A DNA stretch of 64,000 nucleotides, from assembly GCA_905182995.1 (NCBI GenBank), contig CAJJDP010000025.1:89138-153137 (forward strand). The letters run 5' to 3'. The notes under the pieces are model-generated. The model did no database searches. It had not been told where the DNA came from and saw nothing but the letters and a program-made list of their open reading frames with translations. Source of the DNA: Paramecium octaurelia. Lineage: Eukaryota > Ciliophora > Oligohymenophorea > Peniculida > Parameciidae. Both the position numbers and the translations under genes were made by a program. Within the stretch, counting starts at the first letter, position 1, and each line of letters starts with the position of its first letter. Below, piece by piece: positions 24,242 through 34,289 of the stretch.

Positions 24242-24553
24242 ATGTAAAGTAACGAATAGATGATGCTCCCACTTCTTACAAGGGACATGAATCGAACTTT
24301 TCTTTTCACAAAAAAGGCCTCGCCATATTGCCAACGCTTAAAGGAAGTAGGTCGTAGACATTCCATGTTGTATTCTACAGATGAACGATTCACTTAAAAC
24401 ATTATGCTTTGCTAAGGGGCGACATTGAAAATGGATTTAAAGTCAAGAACTGCAAAACCCAAACAAAGAAATTACAAAAAGATCAACAGAACAACTAATG
24501 TTGAAAGAGCGATCAATGTAGATATTTCACCATGGGAGAATTTTTCACCTTGA
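24242..24553 (+). CDS. Small basic protein, 103 residues
   Basis: Intron-less frame from ATG 24242 to TGA 24551-24553, starting ten bases after the preceding stop. It is rich in Arg, Lys and Thr ('MNRTFLFTKKASPYCQRLKE', 'KSRTAKPKQRNYKKINRTTN') and ends 'NVDISPWENFSP'. No known domain is recognised. The frame is maintained with plausible codon use, and TAA/TAG codons are few and sit between polar residues, so I take it as real but unknown. Confidence 0.55.
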
Positions 24554-24609
24554 AAATATTATGCTTTATTACTAAATATTATTGATAAATATAACACATA
24601 ATAAAAATT

Positions 24610-25797
24610 ATGCAAAAAAATACAAGATTATCCACGGATTCAGATAGAAAAAGAATCATCTCGAATCTCTCAATAAAATCGATAAATTCTACTACCATCA
24701 ATACTACTACTGATGCTACTCTCCCTCGTTTAGAATCCAATTATTATATCAAAGGTAGAGTGAAAAGAAGCACTCATCAAATAAGATTTCAACGTTCTCC
24801 TATGAAGATGTCATAGCCAAATAATATGCTTGAAATTCAATCTATCAAATAATCTACTAAAATCTTACTTAACTCTGTTGTCTCTGAACTAGATAAATTG
24901 GCCATTGCATTAAAACATAATTCAACCAAAGCCCAAGATGTACTGAATCTTACTATCGATTTAATGAATATGTTGGGCTCTGATTATGATCGATTGGAAA
25001 TCTATTTAATTGTTCTCTAAAATAAATGCAAATCCTAATGTGTAACTTTGGGATTATTATTTACATTTCTTATAGCAATTATTCAAGAAAGTTATGGACA
25101 CACTAAAGGAGCTTTGATATAATACAAATATATGAATGATACAGCAAACAAACATTAGCTATTTTAATGTAAAATGATGGTGTATTATAGAATTGGATTA
25201 CTCCTAAATAGATTAAAATAATTTGAAAAGTTGTTAGTAATTGGTAAAAAATTATTAAAGTTAAGTTGGTATTACTCAGAGCAAGAGTATGAAGAGAAAG
25301 CCTACTACCTGATCTCTAAGGGATATAATGGCATTTAAGATATGGAAATGTCTGTTATATTTATGAATAGATACCTTGATGGAATATTGTAATAGAATGA
25401 TCATATCAAAAACATAGGGATCTAATAAATTGCTATGTATCACAGAAGAACTTAGGAATCGAGGCATAAGAGTCCTTCATCAGATGATTTCAATTTGGAA
25501 ATGTTCAGATAAAAGATAGAAAGGAATTATATCAAAATGAAAATGATCGGAGGAAAATTAACATTTAAATTATAGTCATCTGAATGCGATATATGTGCTC
25601 AATATGGCAAGAATTGCGAAAGAATTTAAACTGAGGATGAGCATCCATATAAAAAGAATTTGGTTTTACACACTGATAGTAGGAACAGGGATTTAATAGG
25701 ATACTTCGATTCAGAATAAATCTAATAGATGTACGTACCATAAAAAACGTTACCCATTCTAAAATAATTAATATTAAAATTCATTTCTTATATATGA
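24610..25797 (+). CDS. Helical-repeat (TPR-like) protein, 395 residues
   Basis: Single exon, 396 codons including TGA at 25795-25797. After a basic Ser/Thr-rich N-terminus of about 70 residues it is alpha-helical with TPR-like spacing: 'YGHTKGALIQYKYMNDTANK', 'LKQFEKLLVIGKKLLKLSWY', 'YEEKAYYLISKGYNGIQDME'. A short Cys motif, 'CDICAQYGKNC', occurs near residue 325. Many ciliate proteins of this build act as scaffolds, but nothing identifies the partner. Two TAG/TAA codons stand near the C-terminus in the standard code, which would truncate the protein to about 68 residues if the code were misread. Confidence 0.7.
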
Positions 25798-25823
25798 AAC
25801 AAACAAATTAATTAAATGATAGT

Positions 25824-26278
25824 ATGTATTAAGCTTACTTTCTTGGACATATGAATGCATTAAAAGCAATTAAGGGAAGGAAGAATCAAAATATATAAGA
25901 ATCAAAGGTTCTAGTCAAATTATGTAATCATTTGAGTTTATTGAAGCTTAATCGATGAAACTGTATAAACAAAGAGTCAATCACTTTGAGCAGTTACAAT
26001 ATAAATAATAACTGGCAATTTCAAACTAAAAAATTAAACAAACAATTGAGAGAATTCATTAGAGCAGTCCTTCAATTGATAAGACTAGTGTCTCTTTGCC
26101 TAGATTAAAGAAAAGAAATCAAGAAGAGGAAGATATCAAAAAAGAGAATGCCAGAATTAAATTAAAACTCGAAACTATGAAGGGAAACATCAGTAATAGA
26201 TAGTCCAAATACGAGAAACCAAAGCGATATGAAGAAGTGTTATAAGAATATTTTAAATAAAAATTATAACAATAATGA
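25824..26278 (+). CDS. Possible CFAP97/Hemingway-domain ciliary protein, 143 residues
   Basis: From ATG 25824 ('MYQAYFLGHMNALKAIKGRK') through one intron near 25930-25955 (three alternative GT...AG pairs all keep the frame; the GTAATC...TGAAG choice of 23 nt is the most typical). The body 'KLYKQRVNHFEQLQYKQQLA' ... 'LPRLKKRNQEEEDIKKENAR' ... 'KLETMKGNISN' follows the pattern of the CFAP97 (KIAA1430/Hemingway) domain: an H/N-rich helix, then a basic 'KK..Q.EE...I..EN..L..K' helix. The match is by pattern memory only. TGA is at 26276-26278, and another frame starts nine bases later. Confidence 0.55.
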
Positions 26279-26287
26279 ACATTGTAT

Positions 26288-26582
26288 ATGAGGACTCTTT
26301 CATTATTCAACATTAAGAAGGGATATATTGACAAATAACTACATGAAAGATCGCCTAGGTATATCTCTATATAAATCAAGTTAAAAATTGATGGATGAGA
26401 AATAAATCGACTAGCTGTAATTTGCGAATCATTGCAAATAAATGAAATCTCATTGTTAACTCATATGCTCTTAAAACATTTCCGAAGAATAGATTGTAAT
26501 TTTTTTGTGCAATTAAGTAGAAATCCTAAAAGTTTTCTTAGACATATTAATACATTATAAATTTATTTTTAATAGTGTTTGA
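26288..26582 (+). CDS. Small unknown protein, 90 residues
   Basis: The frame starts at 26288, nine bases after the previous stop, and continues through a 22-nt intron (26359-26380) to TGA 26580-26582; the spliced length is 91 codons. It reads 'MRTLSLFNIKKGYIDKQLHE' and 'DEKQIDQLQFANHCKQMKSH', then a hydrophobic end 'VEILKVFLDILIHYKFIFNS'. No family is recognised. The hydrophobic C-terminus could be a tail anchor. The closeness to the upstream gene raises the question whether both belong to one transcript. Confidence 0.45.
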
Positions 26583-26699
26583 AACTACTTTCTATTAAAT
26601 TTTACAACTACACCAATGAAATAATAAATTATGAAATAGGGTATGTTAGCCAATTTGATTATTTTAATTATATTTAAATTTTAAATTTGGTGCCATTAA

Positions 26700-28353
26700 A
26701 TGAGTATTGATCTATCCTTTAAGAACCTTGAAATCTTAGATTAGTCCTTAAATCTAAATAATTATGTAATTACATATCTTATTTCCTCAAAGACAATTAT
26801 AAATTTATAAGGCAATAATTTCAAGGGCGAGCAATCTTACATCCAATAGCTCAAGGTTTAGCATCTCAACTTGTCATTCAATAACATTGAACAAATGTGG
26901 TTATTACCTTCATCTCTAATAACATTGGAAATCAATAATAATTTACTCTAAAATTTATCAAGTATCGAAATCATAGCATAATTATTAGATATCTCTCATC
27001 TCAAAAATTTGAAGTAGATTGATTTATCTAACAATTTATTATAGAGTGTTCATTGGTTTAGCAATTTGACCCAATTAACTCATCTATTTCTGAAGAATAA
27101 CAAAGTAAGATATGTAAGGATATTGTAGATTAAAACAATCGAATAACTAAGGAACTTGCCCTAGTTAATTGAAGTGGATTTGGAGTGCAATGACTTGAAA
27201 AATGTAGCTGAAGTGCATTATTTAGAAACTTAATCCAAAATCAATATCATAAATTTGTTTGGAAATCCAGTGTTCGAAGGATTACAATTAAAAATATTAA
27301 ATGTAGTTGAGAGTACATAGAATTATCATAATTAGAAAATTGCCATTGTAGATCAGAACAAATATATAATCAATCAGAAATATGCAAAAAGAGAAATTAA
27401 TAGATTGACGACATTGATTTGTTCGATGAGCAGCCAAGTGAGAAGTAATCTGAACTTTAACCTTAATCAATGACATAAAAAAAATATACTAAGTCTCTCT
27501 CTCCTTTAAATAAGCAATTACCACAATTTTATGATCCCAAATCTAGCAAATATGTTACTTTCCATGATGTCTTAAGATAAAAGCAACGCAACATCACTAA
27601 CACAAATTATGATGTAAAATAATAAAATGTGACTACTACAAACACTAATATGACCATTAATAACAGGTAAACTATGGATTAACTGAAGTAATAAAATGAA
27701 AACTTAAAGAAAGATTATATGAAACTAAAATAAAAGTTTGAATAATCTTAGAAATAAAATTAAAGTTTTTTTCATGAAATTGAGAGCTACAAAGAATCGT
27801 TGAATGGATTATTATTATAGTTCAATATTCCAATTTAAGAAGATGAATCTTCAGTCAGATCTTTGTTGGATTAATTGGAAATTGCTTTGATGACTTTTAT
27901 CAAAGAGACTAGAAAACAAAGTATAGAATAAATCAATAGCATGATGACACGAATGGGAAATAAAGTGAAGGTCATGAGTAGTCAAATTGAAATTACTACC
28001 TTAAAAAAGTGTTGCGAATATACTGAGAAGATTAAGAATATAGAATTGGCATTGTCTAAACTAGCAGATGTAGTCGTAGAATAGTAATACTTATTGTAAT
28101 TATTAGAAAACAATAAATAATAAAACTTCAAAGGCAAAGAGTTCATTCACCTCTACAAAGGCAATGTTTGACTTCGAGATTGCATGGTAAAAATCCTAGC
28201 GAATTAGATTAAATTAAGTTAAAAACGTTATTTTTCAAGTCTCCAAATGTTCAATAATTAGACAAACCTCTCAAAACTCAAGGATCTTAAATTACTAGTT
28301 TGTCATAATAAATGCTAGAAACCTAATAGAAATCAAAAAATCTTAAAAAATGA
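26700..28353 (+). CDS. Leucine-rich-repeat plus coiled-coil protein, 518 residues
   Basis: SDS22-type leucine-rich repeats occupy the first 190 residues ('KVQHLNLSFNNIEQ', 'NLKQIDLSNNLLQSVHWFSN', 'LTHLFLKNNKIKTIEQL', 'LIEVDLECNDLKNV', 'NLFGNPVF'), then a polar linker and a long coiled coil rich in K/E/Q ('TMDQLKQQNENLKKDYMKLK'). Four introns fit: 26766-26792, 27105-27128, 27313-27335, 28084-28106 (27, 24, 23, 23 nt), giving 519 codons to TGA 28351-28353. The second intron restores the repeat 'LKNNKIKTI', and the last replaces an early stop by a Ser/Lys/Gln tail. This architecture is typical of axonemal or basal-body LRR proteins; the exact relative is not recognised. Confidence 0.8.
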
Positions 28354-28956
28354 TAAGTTTAATAAGAATTAAATATCATTATATTCGATTAGTACATAAA
28401 AAATATTATTTCCACATCTCATCTTCATTCTTTATTGGTGTAACTCTTTATATTAGAATTAATTTTTGATTTAGATATATTTGTAAGATAGAAATTCAGA
28501 AGTTCCAATTTTATCTTAATCCTATTTAATAATTAGAATGATTTTAAAGTTAAATGAATATATTATTATTCTGCTAATATTATTTTTGGTAACAATACCA
28601 ACAAGAGGATAGATGATATATAAACAATTTTAATATTTAAGATAATAAATATTTTAATTCATTTCTAAAAACATTTGATAACATCGAATCTTTCCAATTA
28701 TAAATGTTTAATTCAATGATTTTTCAAATCCACTATTGAGAATAATTATTTTTGTATAAACTATTCATATAAACAGTAATAATTTTGGAAATTTTGAAAT
28801 GTTACTATTAATGAATGTTGCATTTAAGTTGACTTATTATTTATTATGGTCTTCATTGACTTTGATCAGTAATGAATGAATGATTGTTGAGATTTTATGG
28901 GTCAATGTTATTAAAAATTAAGAAATTGTGATTATATCGTTAATTATTTTAAAATT
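28354..28956. other. Intergenic, AT-rich
   Basis: About 600 bases. A plus-strand frame at about 28541-28680 encodes a hydrophobic stretch ('NEYIIILLILFLVTIPTRG') but lacks other support. No RNA gene or repeat was seen. Confidence 0.4.
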
Positions 28957-29915
28957 ATGTCTCTCAACGATTGGAAAAATGAAAAAGCAATGCTCGAATA
29001 AAGAAATCAATTTCTATACATGCAAATTCAGGAGATAAAAGAAAGAGAAGAACATCAGAAGAAGTTTAATGATACAATTATGCAGGCTTGGAGTTAAGGG
29101 GAAGGAAGAACCAATGTAATTAGTTAAGATTAATTATACCATAGTGTAAAGTGTACAAGGAAATCTAAAGCACTTTAGAAGAGTACTCAAGAGAACTTAT
29201 TGAAGCTAAGAAGAAGAGTTCGATTGCTATGATGAAATTAGAGAATGAAAATACCGAACTCAAATATTAAATAGAAAAATTAGAATCCATTTATCAATAG
29301 AAAAATCAATTGCACCAAGAGAAGGTTATGGAGTTGAAAAAAAAGATTGAATGTCAAACTAATAAAGAAAATGTTGGAGACAATTAATTTGGGTGTATTG
29401 TAAGTGTGAAGAGTAGGACTTGTAGCCAAAATACAAGCAGGGAAATAACTAAATAACGATCCAAATATCAGAATAAGCCTGAGATATTGAATTGTCGCAA
29501 CTCGAATGTGATGGAAATTAACACTGATTTCCTCAAAGAATATAGCACTCAAATAGAAAGTGTTTCACCTTAAGAAAGACAGAACTTAGCCATCCAATTG
29601 AAATAACTAACTAAGGAATTAAAAACTACAAAAGTAAAATATATAGATATATATATTTAGAATGAAATCGAAAATACCAATTTGTAAACAGCAAATGAAC
29701 TGAAAACTGAGATCAAATCTATGCTTAACAAATTACTCAAGGCTAAAGGTAAGATGACTGAGAGCATAGTGGGAAGTGGGAAGGATTCAATGCTCATGTT
29801 AAGAGGAAGTCAATATAAACCAACATTAGCTGATTTTGCAAAACAATTAAATGCTGTTAGATCTATAGAAACTTTTAATATTTTGAATCCAGGAAAAGCT
29901 ACAAACAATTATTGA
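28957..29915 (+). CDS. Coiled-coil protein, about 300 residues
   Basis: The ATG at 28957 gives 'MSLNDWKNEKAMLEQRNQFL'; intron 29116-29144 (29 nt) joins 'GRTN' to 'CKVYKEIQSTLEEYSRELIE'. A second, in-frame AT-rich 27-nt GT...AG at 29634-29660 is probably also spliced; either way the frame ends 'FNILNPGKATNNY' at TGA 29913-29915. Coiled-coil heptads cover residues 55-130 and again about 190-250. The C-terminal 'KPTLADFAKQLNAVRSIETF' looks like a conserved binding motif. The family is not recognised; neighbours suggest a cytoskeletal or ciliary role. Confidence 0.68.
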
Positions 29916-30044
29916 TTAGTTAAATATATATTAAAAAACACCAAAAAAAGGTAAAAAATATAGATATCATCTGCATCATTATTTTTATCGCTTAAATGAT
30001 AGTTTTAGTGATTTACTTAAATTAATTGGTGAATCCTTGATAAT

Positions 30045-31007
30045 TCACTTTAAGGCACTATTACTGGTTTGAGTTTCTTATCCTACAATAATTGAATTGC
30101 GTATAACCTTTTAGTTCATCACACTTGAAAATTGGAAATGCTACACTAAAGCTTAGCGTCCCTAAATTCTGGCATATCGTAATTCACATATCTATTGCTA
30201 ATATTTGTCAAATTTACTTTCTCGCTGTTAAAATGAGGCCATCCATTATCGTGGAAATCTTTATAAAATTAAATTATGTAATATGGATGTACAAAGTTTA
30301 TGAATGCATACCCCATATTGCACTTATTCTAAGGGATAGTAATCTAATTGAAATACCTTAAAGTCTATTGGGAGATAGAGGAAGTCATAATAATTGTCGT
30401 GTCTATGATCAATTAAATCTTAAAGCATTTGCACTGTATATTTATTAGGAATGTTTTTTATCATTATCGTTGTTCTTTCATCTGTTTAATTCATAACTCT
30501 GTCAATCTTTACCACAAAGTAATGTGATTCCTCTTCCGATATGGTTTTCCTCTTCCTTCGTTCGGTTTCTGAACCACTCGTAAACAAGGATTAGCAGGAT
30601 GATCCCAATTACAAACAAGGCTCATTTGAGATCTCGGTGGATAGATTCGAACCCACTTTTTAGTCGAACGATTTATTATTAAAAACTTCAGAAATTTGCT
30701 CCATCATCTGGTCCTATGACAAACTATCCTATTTTGCATATAATATAACTTTAGGTTCTATTGATATTTCATGCTTATTGGCTTTACCTGTGAACATCTA
30801 TATGGCCCTATCTATTTTATCACTATTCGAGTTGCTCTCTTAGCTTTACTTACTTTCGTTAGATTGGTTCATGGTTGCTTTGTCAATGTCATCAAATAAT
30901 TCTTGTGAACTATGATCTTTTTATTTTGTCAGGATTTCATTCAAATCTCTATGATTCCTGATACATTACAGAATCTGTTCCTAATTTAAACGAGACTGCT
31001 TATCCAT
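30045..31007 (-). CDS. Mei2-like RNA-binding protein (C-terminal RRM)
   Basis: 302 residues from ATG 31007; an in-frame ATG at 31076 could add 23 residues. The N-terminal half is polar and low complexity. The C-terminal RRM is of the special Mei2 type: 'RTTIMIKNIPNKYTVQMLQD', then '[20 protein letters not shown]', 'INFVHPYYIIQFYKDFHDNG', and 'KICELRYARIQGRQALVQHF' with the Mei2 hallmark 'FSSVMNQ'. Two introns (30192-30217, 30329-30356; 26 and 28 nt) lie inside the RRM and were needed to restore it; the spliced length is 303 codons. Mei2 in fission yeast drives meiosis by binding meiRNA, and plant AML proteins act in meiosis. The role in a ciliate is not established here. Confidence 0.9.
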
Positions 31008-31076
31008 TTATTATAATTATATTTATTTTCTTGTAATATTTTAAGACACATAGAAGTTTTATAATAAAATCCCCAT

Positions 31077-31435
31077 GTAAAATATTTAACATCACTGTAA
31101 ATATCAGGAGCAACTAAACATTTTGATAATCTTCCAAGCTATTTCACAGTTCCATCAATTGACAGTACTTTATAACTTGAGGGAAAGATACAAAATAATC
31201 AGCCTTTATTAAAATTTTACTTAATATTTGAATTCCAATTTATAGTATAAATTGCCCAAATAATTCTTTAGACAATTGGAACTCACGTCATCCCCAAAAT
31301 CAGTTATCAAAATATCGCACATTAACTAATACTATTCATTAATTTAGTTGCCTTAATAGTTCACTTATTAATCAATTATCAAATAAAATATTGAGTATAT
31401 CTATTTATATATTATCTGTGAAAATATTTAAGCAG
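31077..31435. other. Spacer with doubtful minus-strand coding signal
   Basis: The minus strand opens at an ATG near 31343 ('MCDILITDFGDDVSSNCLKN'). In a shifted frame nearer the Mei2 gene it reads 'VLSIDGTVKQLGRLSKCLVA' followed by 'PDIYSDVKYFTWGFYYKTS'. Composition is coding-like and less AT-rich than typical spacer, but no intron of normal size joins the two pieces, and the second frame runs into the Mei2 CDS without a TGA. It could be a small gene with an unusual structure or a decayed one. Confidence 0.35.
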
Positions 31436-32110
31436 ATGATAAATTTTAATTCCTTCTCAAAATAAGAATTTGGTAAGAACCTTTATTGTCTAGAGTTCAC
31501 AAACATTGAGGAAGTATCTGAGAGCATACCTCGATTCTTCATTGCAACTCTAGGAAGTAATAATCCTCAGATGCATGAGAAGAAAAATGAAACAAAAAAT
31601 AAAGAGAATCAGCCTCGCAGCAGCCAACCCAAAGATTTAAAAGTCTTCTTGGTTCAAAATACAGAAGTGAATCAATACACTTTATTCACCATCCTTAAAA
31701 TTGAAAACTCCTATTTGGATTTGATAAATTTCATAACAAATTTAATTATGAGTAGAACTGATGGATTCATCTTCACAATTACTTAATTTGGAATAGAAAG
31801 TCTTTTGAAGCTCAAGAAAGATATAAGCATTAAGAATCATAATTATTCTTTATCGTAATTAATTTCTGAAGAGTTCTAAGATACAACTTCTCAAGATTGT
31901 GAAACTCTACTCTTATTAGAACATGAAATAAGTTCTTCCGAGTACTTGGATTTTAATAATTTTATTTCAGGTAGTTTGAAAACTTTCAAGAAGTTGATTG
32001 TAATTTTCAACGAAAGCTGTTAATCTTTGAAAGATCTAAGTTTAGAGTCAATGCATTCATAATTCCCAAGTGAATTAGTTCAGTTTTTATAATAACTAAT
32101 GAATTTATGA
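31436..32110 (+). CDS. Unknown protein, 224 residues
   Basis: Intron-less frame from ATG 31436 ('MINFNSFSKQEFGKNLYCLE') to TGA 32108-32110. It is balanced in composition, mainly alpha/beta: 'KDLKVFLVQNTEVNQYTLFT', 'ILKIENSYLDLINFITNLIM', 'RTDGFIFTITQFGIESLLKL'. It has no membrane segment, signal or Cys/His cluster. I do not recognise the family. The frame contains only a handful of TAA/TAG codons, all tolerated as Gln, and the upstream start is supported by continuous coding character from the first codons. Confidence 0.62.
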
Positions 32111-32363
32111 GCTTCTATTGCTTCATTAATCTACGATAATTAGTTTAAATCCATTTTTTAATTGTTAAAATGAATGAAAAAATAATGTGTTTTTTTCTTT
32201 TGATTTTATTCTATTTTTGAGCAAATTATATTTTTTATATTAGAACAAATTATATTAAAGTAGTCAAGCAGTCAGGAAATAATCCTTATCATTAAAATAC
32301 AATTTTTTGATAATTACTATTGAAATAAAATGGATTTATAATTAATATTAATATTTAACAGAC

Positions 32364-34234
32364 ATGAGTGGTTATAAACAGTATGATGACGTCGAACCGT
32401 ATAGACAAAGAATTCGAGATCTTGAAGCTTAATTACAGAGAATGGATGTCAGATTTAGCAACGTACTGACACACAGTGGGAAGGCAGATACATAATTTAA
32501 TAACGATTTGCATGTAGAATTAGAGAAGATGACTAAATAAATGATATAGAAGAGAAGTGAAGCTGAGTTATGGAAACAGAAATATGAATAATAACTTTCT
32601 TAGACGATGTAGATGAGGAACAATTATGAATTGGAATTGTAACAATTATCAAAGGAAGTTCAAAGATTATTGGATAAGATAGATCAATTTGAATATGAGA
32701 AACGATTGAATGATAAGTAGTTAGTTAGAGAAACATTACAGGACAAGGATTTAGAGATTGATGATTTAATGAGTAAATTGTAGAGGATGAGATCAGAACA
32801 TGAAAATGAATCATAAAGACTTCTAAATGAGAATGACAATCTGAGACATAAGATAAATCAAATTGAGTTGGAAAGATAAAAGTATCTTATTATGATTATA
32901 TTTATAGAGAGTTAGAATAGATGAGATTTAAGATAGAAACATTCCATTCTTAGAATTTGGACAACCTAAGAAAAACTCATCAAAGTTAGATTTCAGTTGT
33001 GGAATCTGAGATCGATAAATTAAGAGGATTATTGGAAATTAAAAATAATGAAATTGAAACACTGTTGTAATAAAATATGAAATTAAAGGCTTCTTATGAA
33101 AATTAGATTCTTGAATTAAACTCTTAATTTGATGGTTAGAAATCTAAATATTAAAAACAAGAGATTATGCATCGAGATCAATTAGCTCAATTATAGCAAT
33201 AATTGTTGGACGAATAAAAATTTAGTTTGTAATCTCTTAGCAAGAATTACGAACAAAGCATTTTTACTTTGGAAAAAGAGATTGCTACTTATCAGAAGAA
33301 AAATGAAAATTATTCAAAGGAAATATAAGATTTGATCACTGAAAAGACATAATTAAGAGATAATTACGAGAGATAATTCGAATTATTAAAAAAGGATAAT
33401 GAGATTTTAAAATAGAGATTGGCATCACTTGAATAAACAAAGTTGAAGGATCTGCAACAAGTTGAGTCTGAACTATTATAGACAAAATAATCATCAATAG
33501 AAATTGAGAATGTTTATAAGAAACAAGTAGTGAAGTTGGAGAATGAATTACAATTGTAGTCAGAAAAAGAGATCGTTAAGAATAAGGAAGTGGAAACTCA
33601 AATCTAATAGTTTATTTTAATAAAGCAAGCACTGGAGGAAGATCTATAACATTTAAGACAGTAAAACTAAACTTTAAATGAATAAATTAAAGAATTAGAA
33701 AAGATAGCTTCATTTGAATAGGAAGAATGGAAAGTCAAATCACAATAAAATGAGTATATTTTGAAAGACAAAATTCGAGGGTTGGAAAACAAGATCGAAA
33801 TTATGCATTAGGAGTTGAGAAAACAAAAGGAATTAACTGATTCTCAGATCAAATAAATTCCAGAAAGAGAATTCAAGGCCTTGATTGATGAAATTGAATA
33901 ATTAAAGACCAGATTGGTTTTATAAGAAAGAGATAAGCTGAAAGAAAGAGAAGACTTGAGGGGTAAACTCGAACAGTCACATCATTATCAAATAGAAAAT
34001 TTGAAGGCAGCCTTTAACACTTAGATCAGAATTCTTGAATAGGAAAATAAGGATTCCAAAAATATCATCACTCAAAAGGAGAATACAATTTAAGAACTCT
34101 TACACAAATATTAAAATTTAGAATCTGCATATAGTGGGTAAACCATTGGACCTTAAGAATAAGCATCCAAAAATATATATTAAGCATATATTCGCTCATC
34201 AAATCGACAGTCATCATTACGTAAATAATAATGA
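32364..34234 (+). CDS. Long coiled-coil protein, 614 residues
   Basis: The start 'MSGYKQYDDVEPYRQRIRDL' leads into continuous coiled coil for nearly the whole protein, dominated by E, K, Q and L, with heptads such as 'LEKEIATYQKKNENYSKEIQ' and 'LRKQKELTDSQIKQIPEREF'. One intron at 32882-32907 (26 nt) fits exactly and gives 615 codons. The C-terminal 40 residues become Ser/Gln-rich ('SSNRQSSLRKQQ') before TGA 32232+2000 (34232-34234). It is of the CCDC type common in basal bodies and cilia, with no diagnostic motif. It is followed after 55 bases by an LRRC43-like gene. Confidence 0.78.
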
Positions 34235-34289
34235 ACTATACTATCTTATATAAATAACATAAATAATAATTATTATCAATTGTAGTCAA

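Noticed and set aside
28178..28680. Plus-strand frame after the LRR gene reading MVKILANQIKLS
   Set aside because: Its first half overlaps the true last exon of the LRR gene in another frame; the rest is hydrophobic AT-rich sequence without other support.
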